A stretch of DNA of 58,000 nucleotides from JBJXGF01 sp046153015 (GTDB taxonomy: Bacteria; Actinomycetota; Acidimicrobiia; Acidimicrobiales; CAIXPF01): the NCBI GenBank assembly GCA_046153015.1, contig JBJXGF010000407.1, forward strand, positions 1-58,000, written 5' to 3'. Position numbers and translations under genes: made by a program. The notes under the pieces are model-generated. The model ran no database searches, was not told where the DNA came from, and saw only the letters and a list, made by a program, of their open reading frames with translations. The first letter of the stretch is position 1, and every line of letters begins with the position of its first letter. Below, one piece after another: positions 1 to 7,318 of the stretch.

Positions 1-335
1 TGCCGTCGCGGCGGGAGGCCCCAGCCGCGGTCGAGCCCAGCGCGCCGGCCGAGCCGGCGAGCGATGTCACGGCGGCCGGCCTCGTGCGCCGCTCGCCTCG
101 CCAGCAGGTGCAGGCCGCGGCGGGCGGCGCGGAGCCCGTGACCCGCGTGTCTGCCAGCGCCCGCAGCCCCGAGGACGTGCGGCGCCTGTTGTCTCGCTAT
201 CGGACCGGGCTGCAACGAGGTCGCGGCGGAGACCTCCAGCCCGGGACGGCCGCCGAAGCGGCGCCCCACGCCGACGAGGCCGCGTCGCCGTCGTCCCAGC
301 CGACCGCCCCGTCCCTCGCGGAGGACACCGAATGA
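1..335 (+). CDS. C-terminal end of a conservon sensor histidine kinase (partial)
   Basis: The reading frame is open from base 3 to the TGA at 333-335 and enters from outside the window, so only about 110 C-terminal residues are seen. They are low-complexity, rich in Ala, Pro and Arg, with a SPEDVRRLLSRYRTGLQRGR segment that resembles the tail of actinobacterial nitrate/nitrite-sensing type histidine kinases (CvnA). No catalytic domain is inside the window. The TGA overlaps the ATG of the roadblock gene (ATGA, 332-335), so the two are probably translationally coupled. The identity rests mainly on the three genes that follow, which are a canonical conservon. Confidence 0.72.
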   Translation, partial: PSRREAPAAVEPSAPAEPASDVTAAGLVRRSPRQQVQAAAGGAEPVTRVSASARSPEDVRRLLSRYRTGLQRGRGGDLQPGTAAEAAPHADEAASPSSQPTAPSLAEDTE

Positions 336-754
336 CCAACCTCAGCCCCGAAGCGGCCAACCTCAACTGGCTGGTGTCGAGCTTCGTCGAGCGCGTGCCC
401 GGCGTCGCCGAGGCCGTGGTGGTCTCATCCGACGGGCTTCCCATCGCCAAGTCGGTGGGCCTCGACCGCGACGCGGCCGACCGGTTCGCCGCGGTGGCGT
501 CGGGCCTGATCGGCCTGGCCTACGGCGCGGCGGGGCGCTTCGGCGGCGGTCGCGTCAACGAGGTCATCGTGGAGATGGAGAACGCCTTCCTCTTCGTCAC
601 CGGCATCAGCGACGGCTCGTGCCTCGCGGTGGTCGCCGAGGCCGAGTGCGACGTCGGCCTCGTCGGCTATGAGATGGCGCTGCTGTCGGAGAAGACCGGG
701 CCGGCCCTCACGCCTGAGCTGCGGGCCGAGCTGCAGGCGGCGCTGCTGCGATGA
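332..754 (+). CDS. Roadblock/LC7-domain protein of a conservon (CvnB-like)
   Basis: A 140-residue single-domain protein. It starts with LSPEAANLNWLVSSFVERVPG and continues with the AVVVSSDGLPIAKS strand pair typical of actinobacterial roadblock/LC7 proteins; length matches the family. Roadblock proteins of this kind are related to MglB and are thought to regulate the partner small GTPase encoded further down. It overlaps the upstream kinase gene by four bases and is followed after 58 bases by the DUF742 gene. The spacer holds a GC-rich palindrome (GCGGGCCC, one base, GGGCCCGC) that could form a hairpin between the two genes. Confidence 0.93.
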   Translation: MTNLSPEAANLNWLVSSFVERVPGVAEAVVVSSDGLPIAKSVGLDRDAADRFAAVASGLIGLAYGAAGRFGGGRVNEVIVEMENAFLFVTGISDGSCLAVVAEAECDVGLVGYEMALLSEKTGPALTPELRAELQAALLR

Positions 755-812
755 GCCGCCTCGTCCCCCGCCCGCGGGCCCTGGGCCCGCCGACCAACCC
801 CCGACTCGAGCC

Positions 813-1181
813 ATGACCGACGGCGACGAGCTCGCGAACGACGCCCTCTCCGGGCGGATCCGGCCCTACGCCCTCACCGGCGGCCGCACCCGCTCCGAGG
901 TCGAGCTGCCCCTCGAGACGCTGGTGCGGCGCACCGCGCTCGGCGCCGGCGCCGTCGAGCGTCTGGTCCACGAACGGCGTCGGATCCTCGAGCTCGCCGC
1001 GGCCCCTCTCTCCATCGCCGAGATCTCGGCGTACCTAGGCGTGCACCTCGGCGTCGCCCGCGTGCTCGTTGGCGACATGAAGGCCGAGGGCCTACTCGAC
1101 GTGCACCGGCCGCCCACCCCCGGCGACCGACCGGACATCAAGCTCCTCGAAAGGGTCCTCGATGGTCTTCAGGCGCTCTGA
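813..1181 (+). CDS. DUF742 protein of a conservon (CvnC-like)
   Basis: The ATG at 813 gives a 122-residue protein. The N-terminal motif RIRPYALTGGRTR is the hallmark of DUF742, and the rest (residues about 50-100) looks like a winged-helix fold with LSIAEISAYLGVHLGVARVLV as the helix-turn-helix. In conservons this protein is a membrane-peripheral partner of the roadblock protein and the GTPase. Its 3' end overlaps the GTPase gene by 20 bases in another frame, the usual arrangement for these operons. Longer upstream starts in the frame would only add Pro/Arg-rich sequence and were not chosen. Confidence 0.93.
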   Translation: MTDGDELANDALSGRIRPYALTGGRTRSEVELPLETLVRRTALGAGAVERLVHERRRILELAAAPLSIAEISAYLGVHLGVARVLVGDMKAEGLLDVHRPPTPGDRPDIKLLERVLDGLQAL

Positions 1182-1785
1182 GGCCTCACGACGCCAGCCG
1201 CCCCCCGAGCCGGCGGCCGCGCCGCTGCCGGTCAAGATCATCATCGCCGGCGGCTTCGCAGTGGGCAAAACCACGTTCGTGGGCGCGATCTCCGAGATCA
1301 CCCCGCTCACCACCGAGGCGGCCATGACCTCGGTGGCCGACGGGGTGGACGACCCGGGCTCCGCCCAGGCGAAGACCCACACCACCGTGGCGCTCGACTT
1401 CGGCCGCATCACGCTCGGCGAAGACCTGATCCTCTACCTGTTCGGCACCCCTGGCCAGGACCGATTCCGGTTCCTATGGGACGACCTGGTGCGCGGCGCG
1501 ATCGGCGCCGTGGTGCTGGTCGACACCACCCGCCTCGCCGACTGCTTCCCCGCCGTCGACTACTTCGAGGGCTCGGGCATACCGTTCATCGTGGCGGTGA
1601 ACTGCTTCAACGGCGTCATCTCCCACCGTCTAGAGGACGTGCGCGAGGCGTTGGCGGTGCCCGCCGACGTGCCGATGCTCTACATCGACGCCAGGGAGCG
1701 GCCCTCGGCCAAGACGGCGCTGATCGACGTGGTGCAGCACGCGCTGGTGCGGGCCACCGGCGACCCGGCGGCCGCCCGGAGCTGA
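1162..1785 (+). CDS. Conservon small GTPase / ATP-GTP binding protein (CvnD-like)
   Basis: A 207-residue protein with Walker A GGFAVGKT at residues 30-37, a switch-II-like GTPGQDRF at about residue 98 and a VNCFNG motif where the NKxD base-specificity loop normally lies. This matches the MglA/Arf-like GTP-binding component of conservons. The canonical NKxD is altered (NCFN), as is common in this subfamily. It is the last gene of the operon; a cytochrome P450 sometimes found as a fifth conservon gene is absent here. The GTP-dependent partner role is known for the family; the signal sensed is not visible in the sequence. Confidence 0.94.
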   Translation: MVFRRSEASRRQPPPEPAAAPLPVKIIIAGGFAVGKTTFVGAISEITPLTTEAAMTSVADGVDDPGSAQAKTHTTVALDFGRITLGEDLILYLFGTPGQDRFRFLWDDLVRGAIGAVVLVDTTRLADCFPAVDYFEGSGIPFIVAVNCFNGVISHRLEDVREALAVPADVPMLYIDARERPSAKTALIDVVQHALVRATGDPAAARS

Positions 1786-1840
1786 GCCCCCCGCCACCGG
1801 CTGGGGCCCGTCTCCAGCCGGGATTCGGGTTCTCGATCGT

Positions 1841-1972
1841 TGAGCGGGAGCAAACGTCACGGGCCCGCCGGCAGAAGCGCCCGAATTGTCGACGCTGCGT
1901 GAGGGTGCTTTCTCGGAGTGTCGACAATCGAGGCGTTTGCCGTCGCAGAGCCGTGACGTTTGCTCCCACTCA
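1841..1972. repeat. 132-bp imperfect palindrome with nested inner arms
   Basis: Outer arms 1841-1862 and 1951-1972 are inverted copies of 22 bases with one mismatch (core GGGAGCAAACGTCACGG / CCGTGACGTTTGCTCCC). Inside them ATTGTCGACGCT (1885-1896) pairs with AGTGTCGACAAT (1917-1928) with one mismatch. The whole element folds back on itself around a loop near 1905. It fills the gap between the conservon and the exported hydrolase. No U-run follows, and it is far longer than an ordinary terminator, so it may be a MITE-like or REP-like element; function is unknown. Confidence 0.8.
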
Positions 1973-2076
1973 TGTGGTTCACGGCCGTCAACGTGGCCGA
2001 TGACGGGCCGCGACTCGTATCAACGGCGAGCCGGGTGCGCTCACTACCGGGGTCCGACCACTAAGGGGGAACCACC

Positions 2077-3864
2077 GTGCACGTCGAGCGAGAGCCTTTG
2101 CCTCAGTTGACCCGTCGAGCGGTCCTGCTCGGCGGCGCCGCCGCCGTCGCCGCCCTGGCGAGGGTCGGCGGGTTCGGGGGCATGGTCGGCGCGGCGGGCG
2201 CCGTCACCGCGGGGGCGCCCTGGATCGCGAGGCACGGGATCGACGCCGCCGCCTACCAGGCCGCGTTCGACGCCAACCTCGCCGCCGGGTACCGCCTGGT
2301 GCACGTGGCCGGCTACGACACACCGGCAGGCGCGCGCTACGCGGCGATCTGGGAGAAGGCGGCCGGCCCGGCGTGGGCGGCCCGTCACGGCCTCGACTCG
2401 GCGGGCTATCAGGCGGCGTTCACCTCGTTCGCGCAGCAGGGCTACCGCCTGCGCACGGTCAGCGGCTACGCGGTGGGCGGCGTGGTCCGCTACGCCGCGG
2501 TGTGGGAGCAGGCGGGCGGGCCGGCGTGGACCGCCCGCCACGGCCTCACCGCGGCCCAGCACCAGAGCGAGTTCGACGCGCTCCTCGCCAACGGCTATCG
2601 GCCCGTGCACGTGTGCGGCTACGCCACCCTGCAAGGGCCCCGCTTCGCCTCGATCTACGAGCAGACGGGCGGGCCGGCGTACGAGGCGCGCCACGGCCTG
2701 GCCGGGGTCACCTACCAGGAGGCGGTCGACACCTGGGCGGTCTGGGGCATGCGGCCCGTCACCGTCTCGGGCTACTTCGACGGCGCCCGCGACCGCTACG
2801 CCACGATCTGGCAGGCGGACGGGCCGGCGGCGGCCAGCCTTCTCGGCCTGCAGGGTGTGATCGACCGGTTCGTCAGCACCCGCGCCGGCGCCGCCTCCCA
2901 GTTCGCGTTCGCCAAGGCGGGGCGTCTCGTCTACGCCCGTTCGTTCGGCGTGGTGGACCCCGCCGGCAGCGAGCCGGTGAGCCTGCGCCATCGGCTGCGC
3001 ATCGCCAGCGTCTCCAAGCCGGTCACCGCGGCGGCGGTCTTCTCCCTCGTGGACGCGGGGAGGCTCACGCTCGACCAGCGGGTGTTCGGCTCGGGCGAGA
3101 TCCTCGGCGCCACCTACGGAACCAAGCCCTACAACAACCACCTGCGGGCCATCACCGTGCGCCATCTGCTCGAGCACAGCGTGGGCACGTGGACCAACGA
3201 CGCCAACGACCCGATGTTCCTGGCCAACAACCTCACGCAGGCGCAGATCATCACGACGACGCTCGACACTCGGCCGCCCACCCAGGCGCCCGGGGCCGGG
3301 TTCCTGTACTCGAACTTCGGCTACTGCCTGCTCGGCCGGGTCATCGAAGCGGCGAGCGGCCAGAGCTACGCCGCCTACACCTCGGCGGTGCTGGCCGGCG
3401 CCGGCGTGACCCGCATGGCCATCGCCGGCAACACGCTCGCCGAGCGCCAGCCCGACGAGGTGGTCTACCAGGGCCGGGACGGCGCCGACCCCTACAGGTG
3501 GAACATCGCCCGCATGGACAGCCACGGCGGCTGGATCGGCGCCGCGCCCGACCTCGTCCGCTTCGCCCTGCGCGTCGACGGACGCACCCCGCCAGCCGAC
3601 ACCCTCTCGGCCGCGTCGCAGGCGGCGATGGACCAGCCCTCCACCGACGGCCGGGCAGCCCGCGGCTGGCTGGTGAACGGGGCCAACCGCTGGCACAACG
3701 GGGCGCTCGACGGCACGTCGGCCATCCTCGTGCGCACTGGCGACCTCTGCTGGGCCGGCCTGCTCAACACCCGCGACGCATCGCTCGTCGGCGATCTCGA
3801 CGCCATGATGTGGAACGCGGTGGGCGCCGTGAGCCGCTGGCCCGACAGCGCGCTCGCCGGCTGA
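2077..3864 (+). CDS. Tat-exported serine hydrolase with N-terminal tandem repeats and a beta-lactamase-fold domain
   Basis: A 595-residue protein starting at a GTG preceded by a strong AGGGGGAA ribosome site. Residues 12-40 are a twin-arginine signal (TRRAVLLGG then a hydrophobic Ala/Val run). Residues about 45-250 hold four copies of a ~47-residue repeat of the form ARHGL..YQ..F....GYR...V.GY......RYA.IWE, matching the bacterial tandem repeat known from polyglycine-hydrolase-like proteins. Residues about 255-590 are a beta-lactamase/penicillin-binding-like domain with catalytic S311-V-S-K314, Y411-S-N413 and H540-N-G542. It is probably an extracytoplasmic peptidase or esterase; the substrate cannot be told. 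Confidence 0.9.
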   Translation: MHVEREPLPQLTRRAVLLGGAAAVAALARVGGFGGMVGAAGAVTAGAPWIARHGIDAAAYQAAFDANLAAGYRLVHVAGYDTPAGARYAAIWEKAAGPAWAARHGLDSAGYQAAFTSFAQQGYRLRTVSGYAVGGVVRYAAVWEQAGGPAWTARHGLTAAQHQSEFDALLANGYRPVHVCGYATLQGPRFASIYEQTGGPAYEARHGLAGVTYQEAVDTWAVWGMRPVTVSGYFDGARDRYATIWQADGPAAASLLGLQGVIDRFVSTRAGAASQFAFAKAGRLVYARSFGVVDPAGSEPVSLRHRLRIASVSKPVTAAAVFSLVDAGRLTLDQRVFGSGEILGATYGTKPYNNHLRAITVRHLLEHSVGTWTNDANDPMFLANNLTQAQIITTTLDTRPPTQAPGAGFLYSNFGYCLLGRVIEAASGQSYAAYTSAVLAGAGVTRMAIAGNTLAERQPDEVVYQGRDGADPYRWNIARMDSHGGWIGAAPDLVRFALRVDGRTPPADTLSAASQAAMDQPSTDGRAARGWLVNGANRWHNGALDGTSAILVRTGDLCWAGLLNTRDASLVGDLDAMMWNAVGAVSRWPDSALAG

Positions 3865-3929
3865 GGGCGGGCCGAGGTCGCCCCGCGCCGCGGGCCGCGC
3901 CGCTAGCCTCTACCCGCGTAGGAGGTTGC

Positions 3930-4883
3930 ATGCGCAAGGCGTTGGTGTGCGGTGCGGGCGGCTTCATCGGCGCCCATCTGGTCCGCCGGCTGGTCGGCGA
4001 GGGCGCGTGGGTGCGCGGGGTCGACGTGAAGGAGCCGGAGTTCTCACCCAGCGCCGCCCATGAGTTCGTGCTGGCCGACCTGCGCGAGCGCGACGAGTGC
4101 GCCAAGGCCGTGCACGGCGGGTTCGACGAGGTCTACCAGCTCGCCGCCGACATGGGCGGCATGGGCTTCATCCACTCGGCGGTGTGCGAGATCATGCGCA
4201 ACAACGTGCTGATCAACGTGCACATGATCGACGCCGCCGCCGAGGCCGGGGTGAGCAGCTACTTCTACTCCTCCTCGGTGTGCGTGTATCGAGACATGGC
4301 GCCGGGGGAGCCGGAGCTGTCCGAGGCCGAGGCGTACCCGGCGCTGCCCGACAACGACTACGGGTGGGAGAAGCTCTACTCCGAGCGGGTGGTCACCGCC
4401 TACGGCGAGCGCCACGGCATTCGGACCAGGATCGCCCGCTTCCAGAACACCTACGGCCCGGAGGGCACCTGGACCGGCGGCCGGGAGAAGGCCCCGGCGG
4501 CGATCTGCCGCAAGGTGGCCGAGGCGGCCGACGGGGGCGAGGTGGAGATCTGGGGCGACGGCAGCGCGATCCGCTCCTACACCTACGTCGACGACCTGCT
4601 CGACGGGATCCTGCTGCTGATGGCCTCCGAGCGGGCCGAACCGGTGAACATCGGCAACCCCGAGTACGTGTCGGTGCGCGATCTCGTCGACACGGTCGCC
4701 GCGGTGGCCGGCAAGCGGGTCACGATCCGCTCGGTCGACGGCCCCGTCGGGGTCCAGTCCCGCAACTTCTCCAACGCGGCCATCGAGGCGCTCGGCTTCC
4801 GGGCCCGCTACCCGCTGAACCGCGGGATCGAGCTCACCTACCCGTGGGTCGAGGCGCAGGTGAAGGCCGCCGCCCGGGGCTGA
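3930..4883 (+). CDS. GDP-mannose 3,5-epimerase-like NAD-dependent epimerase
   Basis: A 317-residue extended short-chain dehydrogenase with a GGAGG ribosome site just before its ATG. It has the NAD motif GAGGFIG (8-14), a catalytic YGWEK (Y144, K148) and Cys118 in the SSVCVY motif. Together with ADMGGMGFI, RFQNTYGPEGTW and GGREKAPAAICRK these strongly resemble plant-type GDP-D-mannose 3',5'-epimerase, where the Tyr, Lys and active-site Cys act at C3 and C5. The product would be GDP-L-galactose or GDP-L-gulose for a cell-surface glycan or natural product, but no sugar genes adjoin it. A related UDP-sugar epimerase is the main alternative. Confidence 0.85.
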   Translation: MRKALVCGAGGFIGAHLVRRLVGEGAWVRGVDVKEPEFSPSAAHEFVLADLRERDECAKAVHGGFDEVYQLAADMGGMGFIHSAVCEIMRNNVLINVHMIDAAAEAGVSSYFYSSSVCVYRDMAPGEPELSEAEAYPALPDNDYGWEKLYSERVVTAYGERHGIRTRIARFQNTYGPEGTWTGGREKAPAAICRKVAEAADGGEVEIWGDGSAIRSYTYVDDLLDGILLLMASERAEPVNIGNPEYVSVRDLVDTVAAVAGKRVTIRSVDGPVGVQSRNFSNAAIEALGFRARYPLNRGIELTYPWVEAQVKAAARG

Positions 4884-4909
4884 GCGGGCCCGCGGGCGGC
4901 CGGCTGGCG

Positions 4910-5131
4910 CTACGGCTCGAGCTCGCCGACCTCGTGCTTGAACGAGAGCCGCACCTTCGAGCGGTAGGCGAGCACCTTGCCGTCCTCGATCAGCACGTCC
5001 ATCTCGGTCACCTCGGCCACCCGGAGATCGCGCAGCGTCTTGGCGGCCTCGGCGATGGCGTTGGCGGTGGCCTTCTCCCACGACTCGCTGCTCGAGCCGA
5101 TCAGCTCGATCACGTTGTAGACGCTGTTCAT
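4910..5131 (-). CDS. Stand-alone dodecin (SecE2/calcium-dodecin type)
   Basis: A 73-residue protein with AGGAGCGAG directly before its ATG at 5131. The sequence SVYNVIELIGSSSESWEKA and the following ALKTLRDL-like helix match dodecins, small beta-alpha-beta-beta proteins that assemble into hollow dodecamers. The Trp that stacks flavins in flavin dodecins (motif DWFEV) is replaced: the segment reads LRVAEV with Val38 there. This places it near the mycobacterial SecE2 (Rv0379) group, reported as a calcium dodecin, rather than flavin stores. It is divergently transcribed from a gene that carries a second dodecin domain, with 99 bases between the start codons. Confidence 0.9.
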   Translation of the reverse strand: MNSVYNVIELIGSSSESWEKATANAIAEAAKTLRDLRVAEVTEMDVLIEDGKVLAYRSKVRLSFKHEVGELEP

Positions 5132-5230
5132 CTCGCTCCTCTTGTTTTCGCCCCAGGCCGGGCGCCGAGCTCGCCGGCATGGTATCTCTAGGCGCCCCTG
5201 CGTGGGGATGAGCACCACGGGTGGTGACGC
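5132..5230. promoter_or_regulatory. Divergent promoter region between the two dodecin genes
   Basis: These 99 bases separate the minus-strand dodecin start (5131) from the plus-strand dodecin-fusion start (5231), so both promoters must lie here or in the neighbouring 5' coding sequence. The region contains one of the few AT-richer stretches around (GGTATCTCTAG, about 5180-5190), a candidate -10 area. No convincing -35 box was recognised, and the boundaries are just the gene starts. Confidence 0.5.
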
Positions 5231-5983
5231 ATGGCGACTCCGATGCGCTTCGGGGAGCAGTTCGACGTAGACAGCGTCTACAAGGTGATCCAGCTGGTGG
5301 GGAGCCATCCCGACTCGTGGGAGGCGGCCGCGGAGGCGGCGCTGCAGGAGGCGATGAAGACGATCCGCGATCTGCGGGTCGCGCAGGTGATCGAGATGGA
5401 CACCCATCTCCTCGACGGGGTCATCCACCAGTACCGGGTACGTCTGAAGGTGTCGTTCCGGGTGGACCGGGGCCGCCGGGCGCCCACCGGTGAGCGGGTG
5501 GAGGTGCGCCGCTACCTGGTGGTGGCCAACCAGACCACCGGCGGGGCCGAGCTCAACGCCGCGATCGAGAAGCGGGTGGCCGCCGGGCCGAGCGAGTTCC
5601 ACGTGCTGGTCCCGGCCACCTGGTCGAAGGACTACGCCGCCGCCCGCCGGCTCACCAGCCTCGGCGTGGACCCCGCCTCGGGTTTCGCGGTGGCCGACCT
5701 CAGCGTGCTGAACGCGGCCGATGAGGAGGGCGAGCGGATCGCCCGCGAGCGGCTCGACCGCCAGCTCGCCCAGCTGCGCAGCGTCGGCGCCCATCCCACC
5801 GGCGAGGTCGGCCCCGCCGACCCGATCGGCGCGATCGCCGCCGTGCTCAGCCGCGGCTCGTTCGACGAGATCATCCTCTCCACCCTCCACGCCTCGGCGT
5901 CGCGCTGGCTGCGCATGGACCTGCCGAGCCGCGTCGAACGCCGCTTCGGCCTGCCGGTCACCGTGATCGAAAGCGAACGCTGA
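5231..5983 (+). CDS. Dodecin domain fused to a universal-stress-like (HUP) domain
   Basis: A 250-residue two-domain protein. Residues about 14-79 are a dodecin (DSVYKVIQLVGSHPDSWE, then IRDLRVAQVIEMD, with Val50 where flavin dodecins have Trp). Residues about 92-250 begin RRYLVVANQTTGG and contain FHVLVPAT and SFDEIILSTLHASASRWL, matching the USP/HUP-like domain often found as a small actinobacterial protein or at transporter C-termini. A dodecamer of this chain would display twelve USP-like domains. It shares a divergent promoter region with the stand-alone dodecin, suggesting mixed or alternative assemblies. Fold assignments are by motif; nucleotide binding by the USP part is inferred. Confidence 0.85.
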   Translation: MATPMRFGEQFDVDSVYKVIQLVGSHPDSWEAAAEAALQEAMKTIRDLRVAQVIEMDTHLLDGVIHQYRVRLKVSFRVDRGRRAPTGERVEVRRYLVVANQTTGGAELNAAIEKRVAAGPSEFHVLVPATWSKDYAAARRLTSLGVDPASGFAVADLSVLNAADEEGERIARERLDRQLAQLRSVGAHPTGEVGPADPIGAIAAVLSRGSFDEIILSTLHASASRWLRMDLPSRVERRFGLPVTVIESER

Positions 5984-6025
5984 CCCCAACCCGTATCAGG
6001 CCGGCGGCCAGGGCCTCGATGTGAC

Positions 6026-6214
6026 ATGACCCAGAAGAAGCAGCTTGTTGGCCTGGTCGCGCTAGTGGTCGCGGTCGGCGTGGCGGCCGGTGTGATCTCC
6101 GGCCTGACCGGCGTCGGCGAAACGATCGGACCTCTGGTGGCGGGCGCGCTCGCCGGCGTGGTGGCCCCCGTCATTCTGGGCCGGCGCCGCCAGCAGCAAC
6201 GCAATGCCGGCTGA
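6026..6214 (+). CDS. Small two-helix membrane protein
   Basis: A 62-residue protein. After a charged start (MTQKKQ) come two hydrophobic helices, about residues 7-29 and 33-51, joined by a short Thr/Gly-rich turn, and then a basic tail (GRRRQQQRNAG). The codon use resembles the neighbours. No family is recognised. It follows the dodecin-fusion gene by 42 bases on the same strand and could be co-transcribed with it, which would give the USP-like complex a membrane partner, but nothing in the sequence proves a link. Confidence 0.65.
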   Translation: MTQKKQLVGLVALVVAVGVAAGVISGLTGVGETIGPLVAGALAGVVAPVILGRRRQQQRNAG

Positions 6215-6244
6215 GTGAGCGCGCCGGCGGCGCCGCCCGTGGGG

Positions 6245-7318
6245 TCAGGCCGGCTTGTGGGACACGAAGTAGGTGTTCATGCGGTCGAAGGGCCTCGTGG
6301 TGACCGTGGTGTCTCGGAACCCGGCGGTGTGCAGGCGCTCGCGGGCCAGCTGCTCGCCCCACGCGCTGCCCAGGCCTTCACCGCCGTACGCGAGCGAGAC
6401 CGGCATGCAGTGCATGGTCGACACGCTGTAGATGAACGGACCCATCGGGTGGGCGAGGTTGTCGGCGAGGACGCTCGACGCCCTGGGCTCGACGCAGAGG
6501 TACGCGCCGCCGGGGCGCACCGCGGCGAACACCCCTTGCAGCATTCGGCCGCAATGGGCCTGGTCGTGGATGGCGTCGAAGCTCGTGACGTAGTCGAAGC
6601 GAGCTTCGAGCCCCAGGTCTGCGGCGTCGCGCCGTTCGAAGCGGGCGTTGGCCAGTCCCGCCGCGCCGGCCTCGGCCGCCGCGGCGCGGATCGCCTCCTC
6701 GGAGAAGTCGAACCCGACGAACTGGGATCGCGGGAACGCTGCGGCGAGCAGCAGCACGGCGCGGCCCCGACCGCAGCCGACGTCGGCCAGCTCACCGCCG
6801 TCGCGCAGCTTCTCCACCGCGCCGGGCAGGAGCGGGATGACCTGGTCGACCAACCCGAGGGTGAAGCGAAGCCCGCTCGTCTCGGCCATCAGCTCCACGA
6901 AGCGGGCGTAGCGGTCGTACGGAACGCCGCCGCCTGACCGGAACGCCTCGACGATCTCGGTCTCCACCTCGCCGAACTGGCCGATGAACTGGCAGTAGTG
7001 GGAGATCGCCGTCGGGCCGGCGGCCTTGGTGAGCAGGCCCGCGTGCTCGGCGGGGAGGCGGAACGTGTTGCGCCCGGGGTCGTGCTCGACGATGCCTCCG
7101 CAGGCCATGGCCGCCAGCCATTCCCGCACGTACCGCTCGTTCAGCCCCGCCGCATCAGCGATGTCCGCCGAGGTGGCCGCAAGCATCGACGCCATGGTGT
7201 CGAACAGCCCGGTGCGCCGGCCGATGCTGCACATGAGCGCCAGCGCGCCCCCGTTGAGCACGCCCATCATCGTGGCGGCGAACGCGTCGGCCTTGTCCTG
7301 GTCGAACGCCGCGCTCAC
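6245..7318 (-). CDS. SAM-dependent methyltransferase with N-terminal winged helix
   Basis: The GTG at 7318 overlaps the stop of the upstream hydrolase (GTGA), giving 357 residues. The N-terminal ~100 residues form a winged-helix-like dimerisation region (SADIADAAGLNERYVREWLAAM) and residues 179-185 are the SAM-binding motif DVGCGRG, followed by FVGFDFSEEAI and a DAIHDQ motif. This is the layout of the class-I methyltransferases related to plant-type and Rv2258-like O-methyltransferases. Substrate unknown. It is the last gene of a minus-strand run that starts with GYD-domain proteins and two alpha/beta hydrolases. Confidence 0.88.
   Translation of the reverse strand: MSAAFDQDKADAFAATMMGVLNGGALALMCSIGRRTGLFDTMASMLAATSADIADAAGLNERYVREWLAAMACGGIVEHDPGRNTFRLPAEHAGLLTKAAGPTAISHYCQFIGQFGEVETEIVEAFRSGGGVPYDRYARFVELMAETSGLRFTLGLVDQVIPLLPGAVEKLRDGGELADVGCGRGRAVLLLAAAFPRSQFVGFDFSEEAIRAAAAEAGAAGLANARFERRDAADLGLEARFDYVTSFDAIHDQAHCGRMLQGVFAAVRPGGAYLCVEPRASSVLADNLAHPMGPFIYSVSTMHCMPVSLAYGGEGLGSAWGEQLARERLHTAGFRDTTVTTRPFDRMNTYFVSHKPA

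Noticed and set aside
2044..3696. Long reverse-strand open frame of 550 codons opposite the exported hydrolase
   Set aside because: High GC makes stop codons rare on both strands. The plus-strand product has a Tat signal, repeats and a full catalytic triad, whereas the reverse product is Arg/Gly/His-rich without any family.
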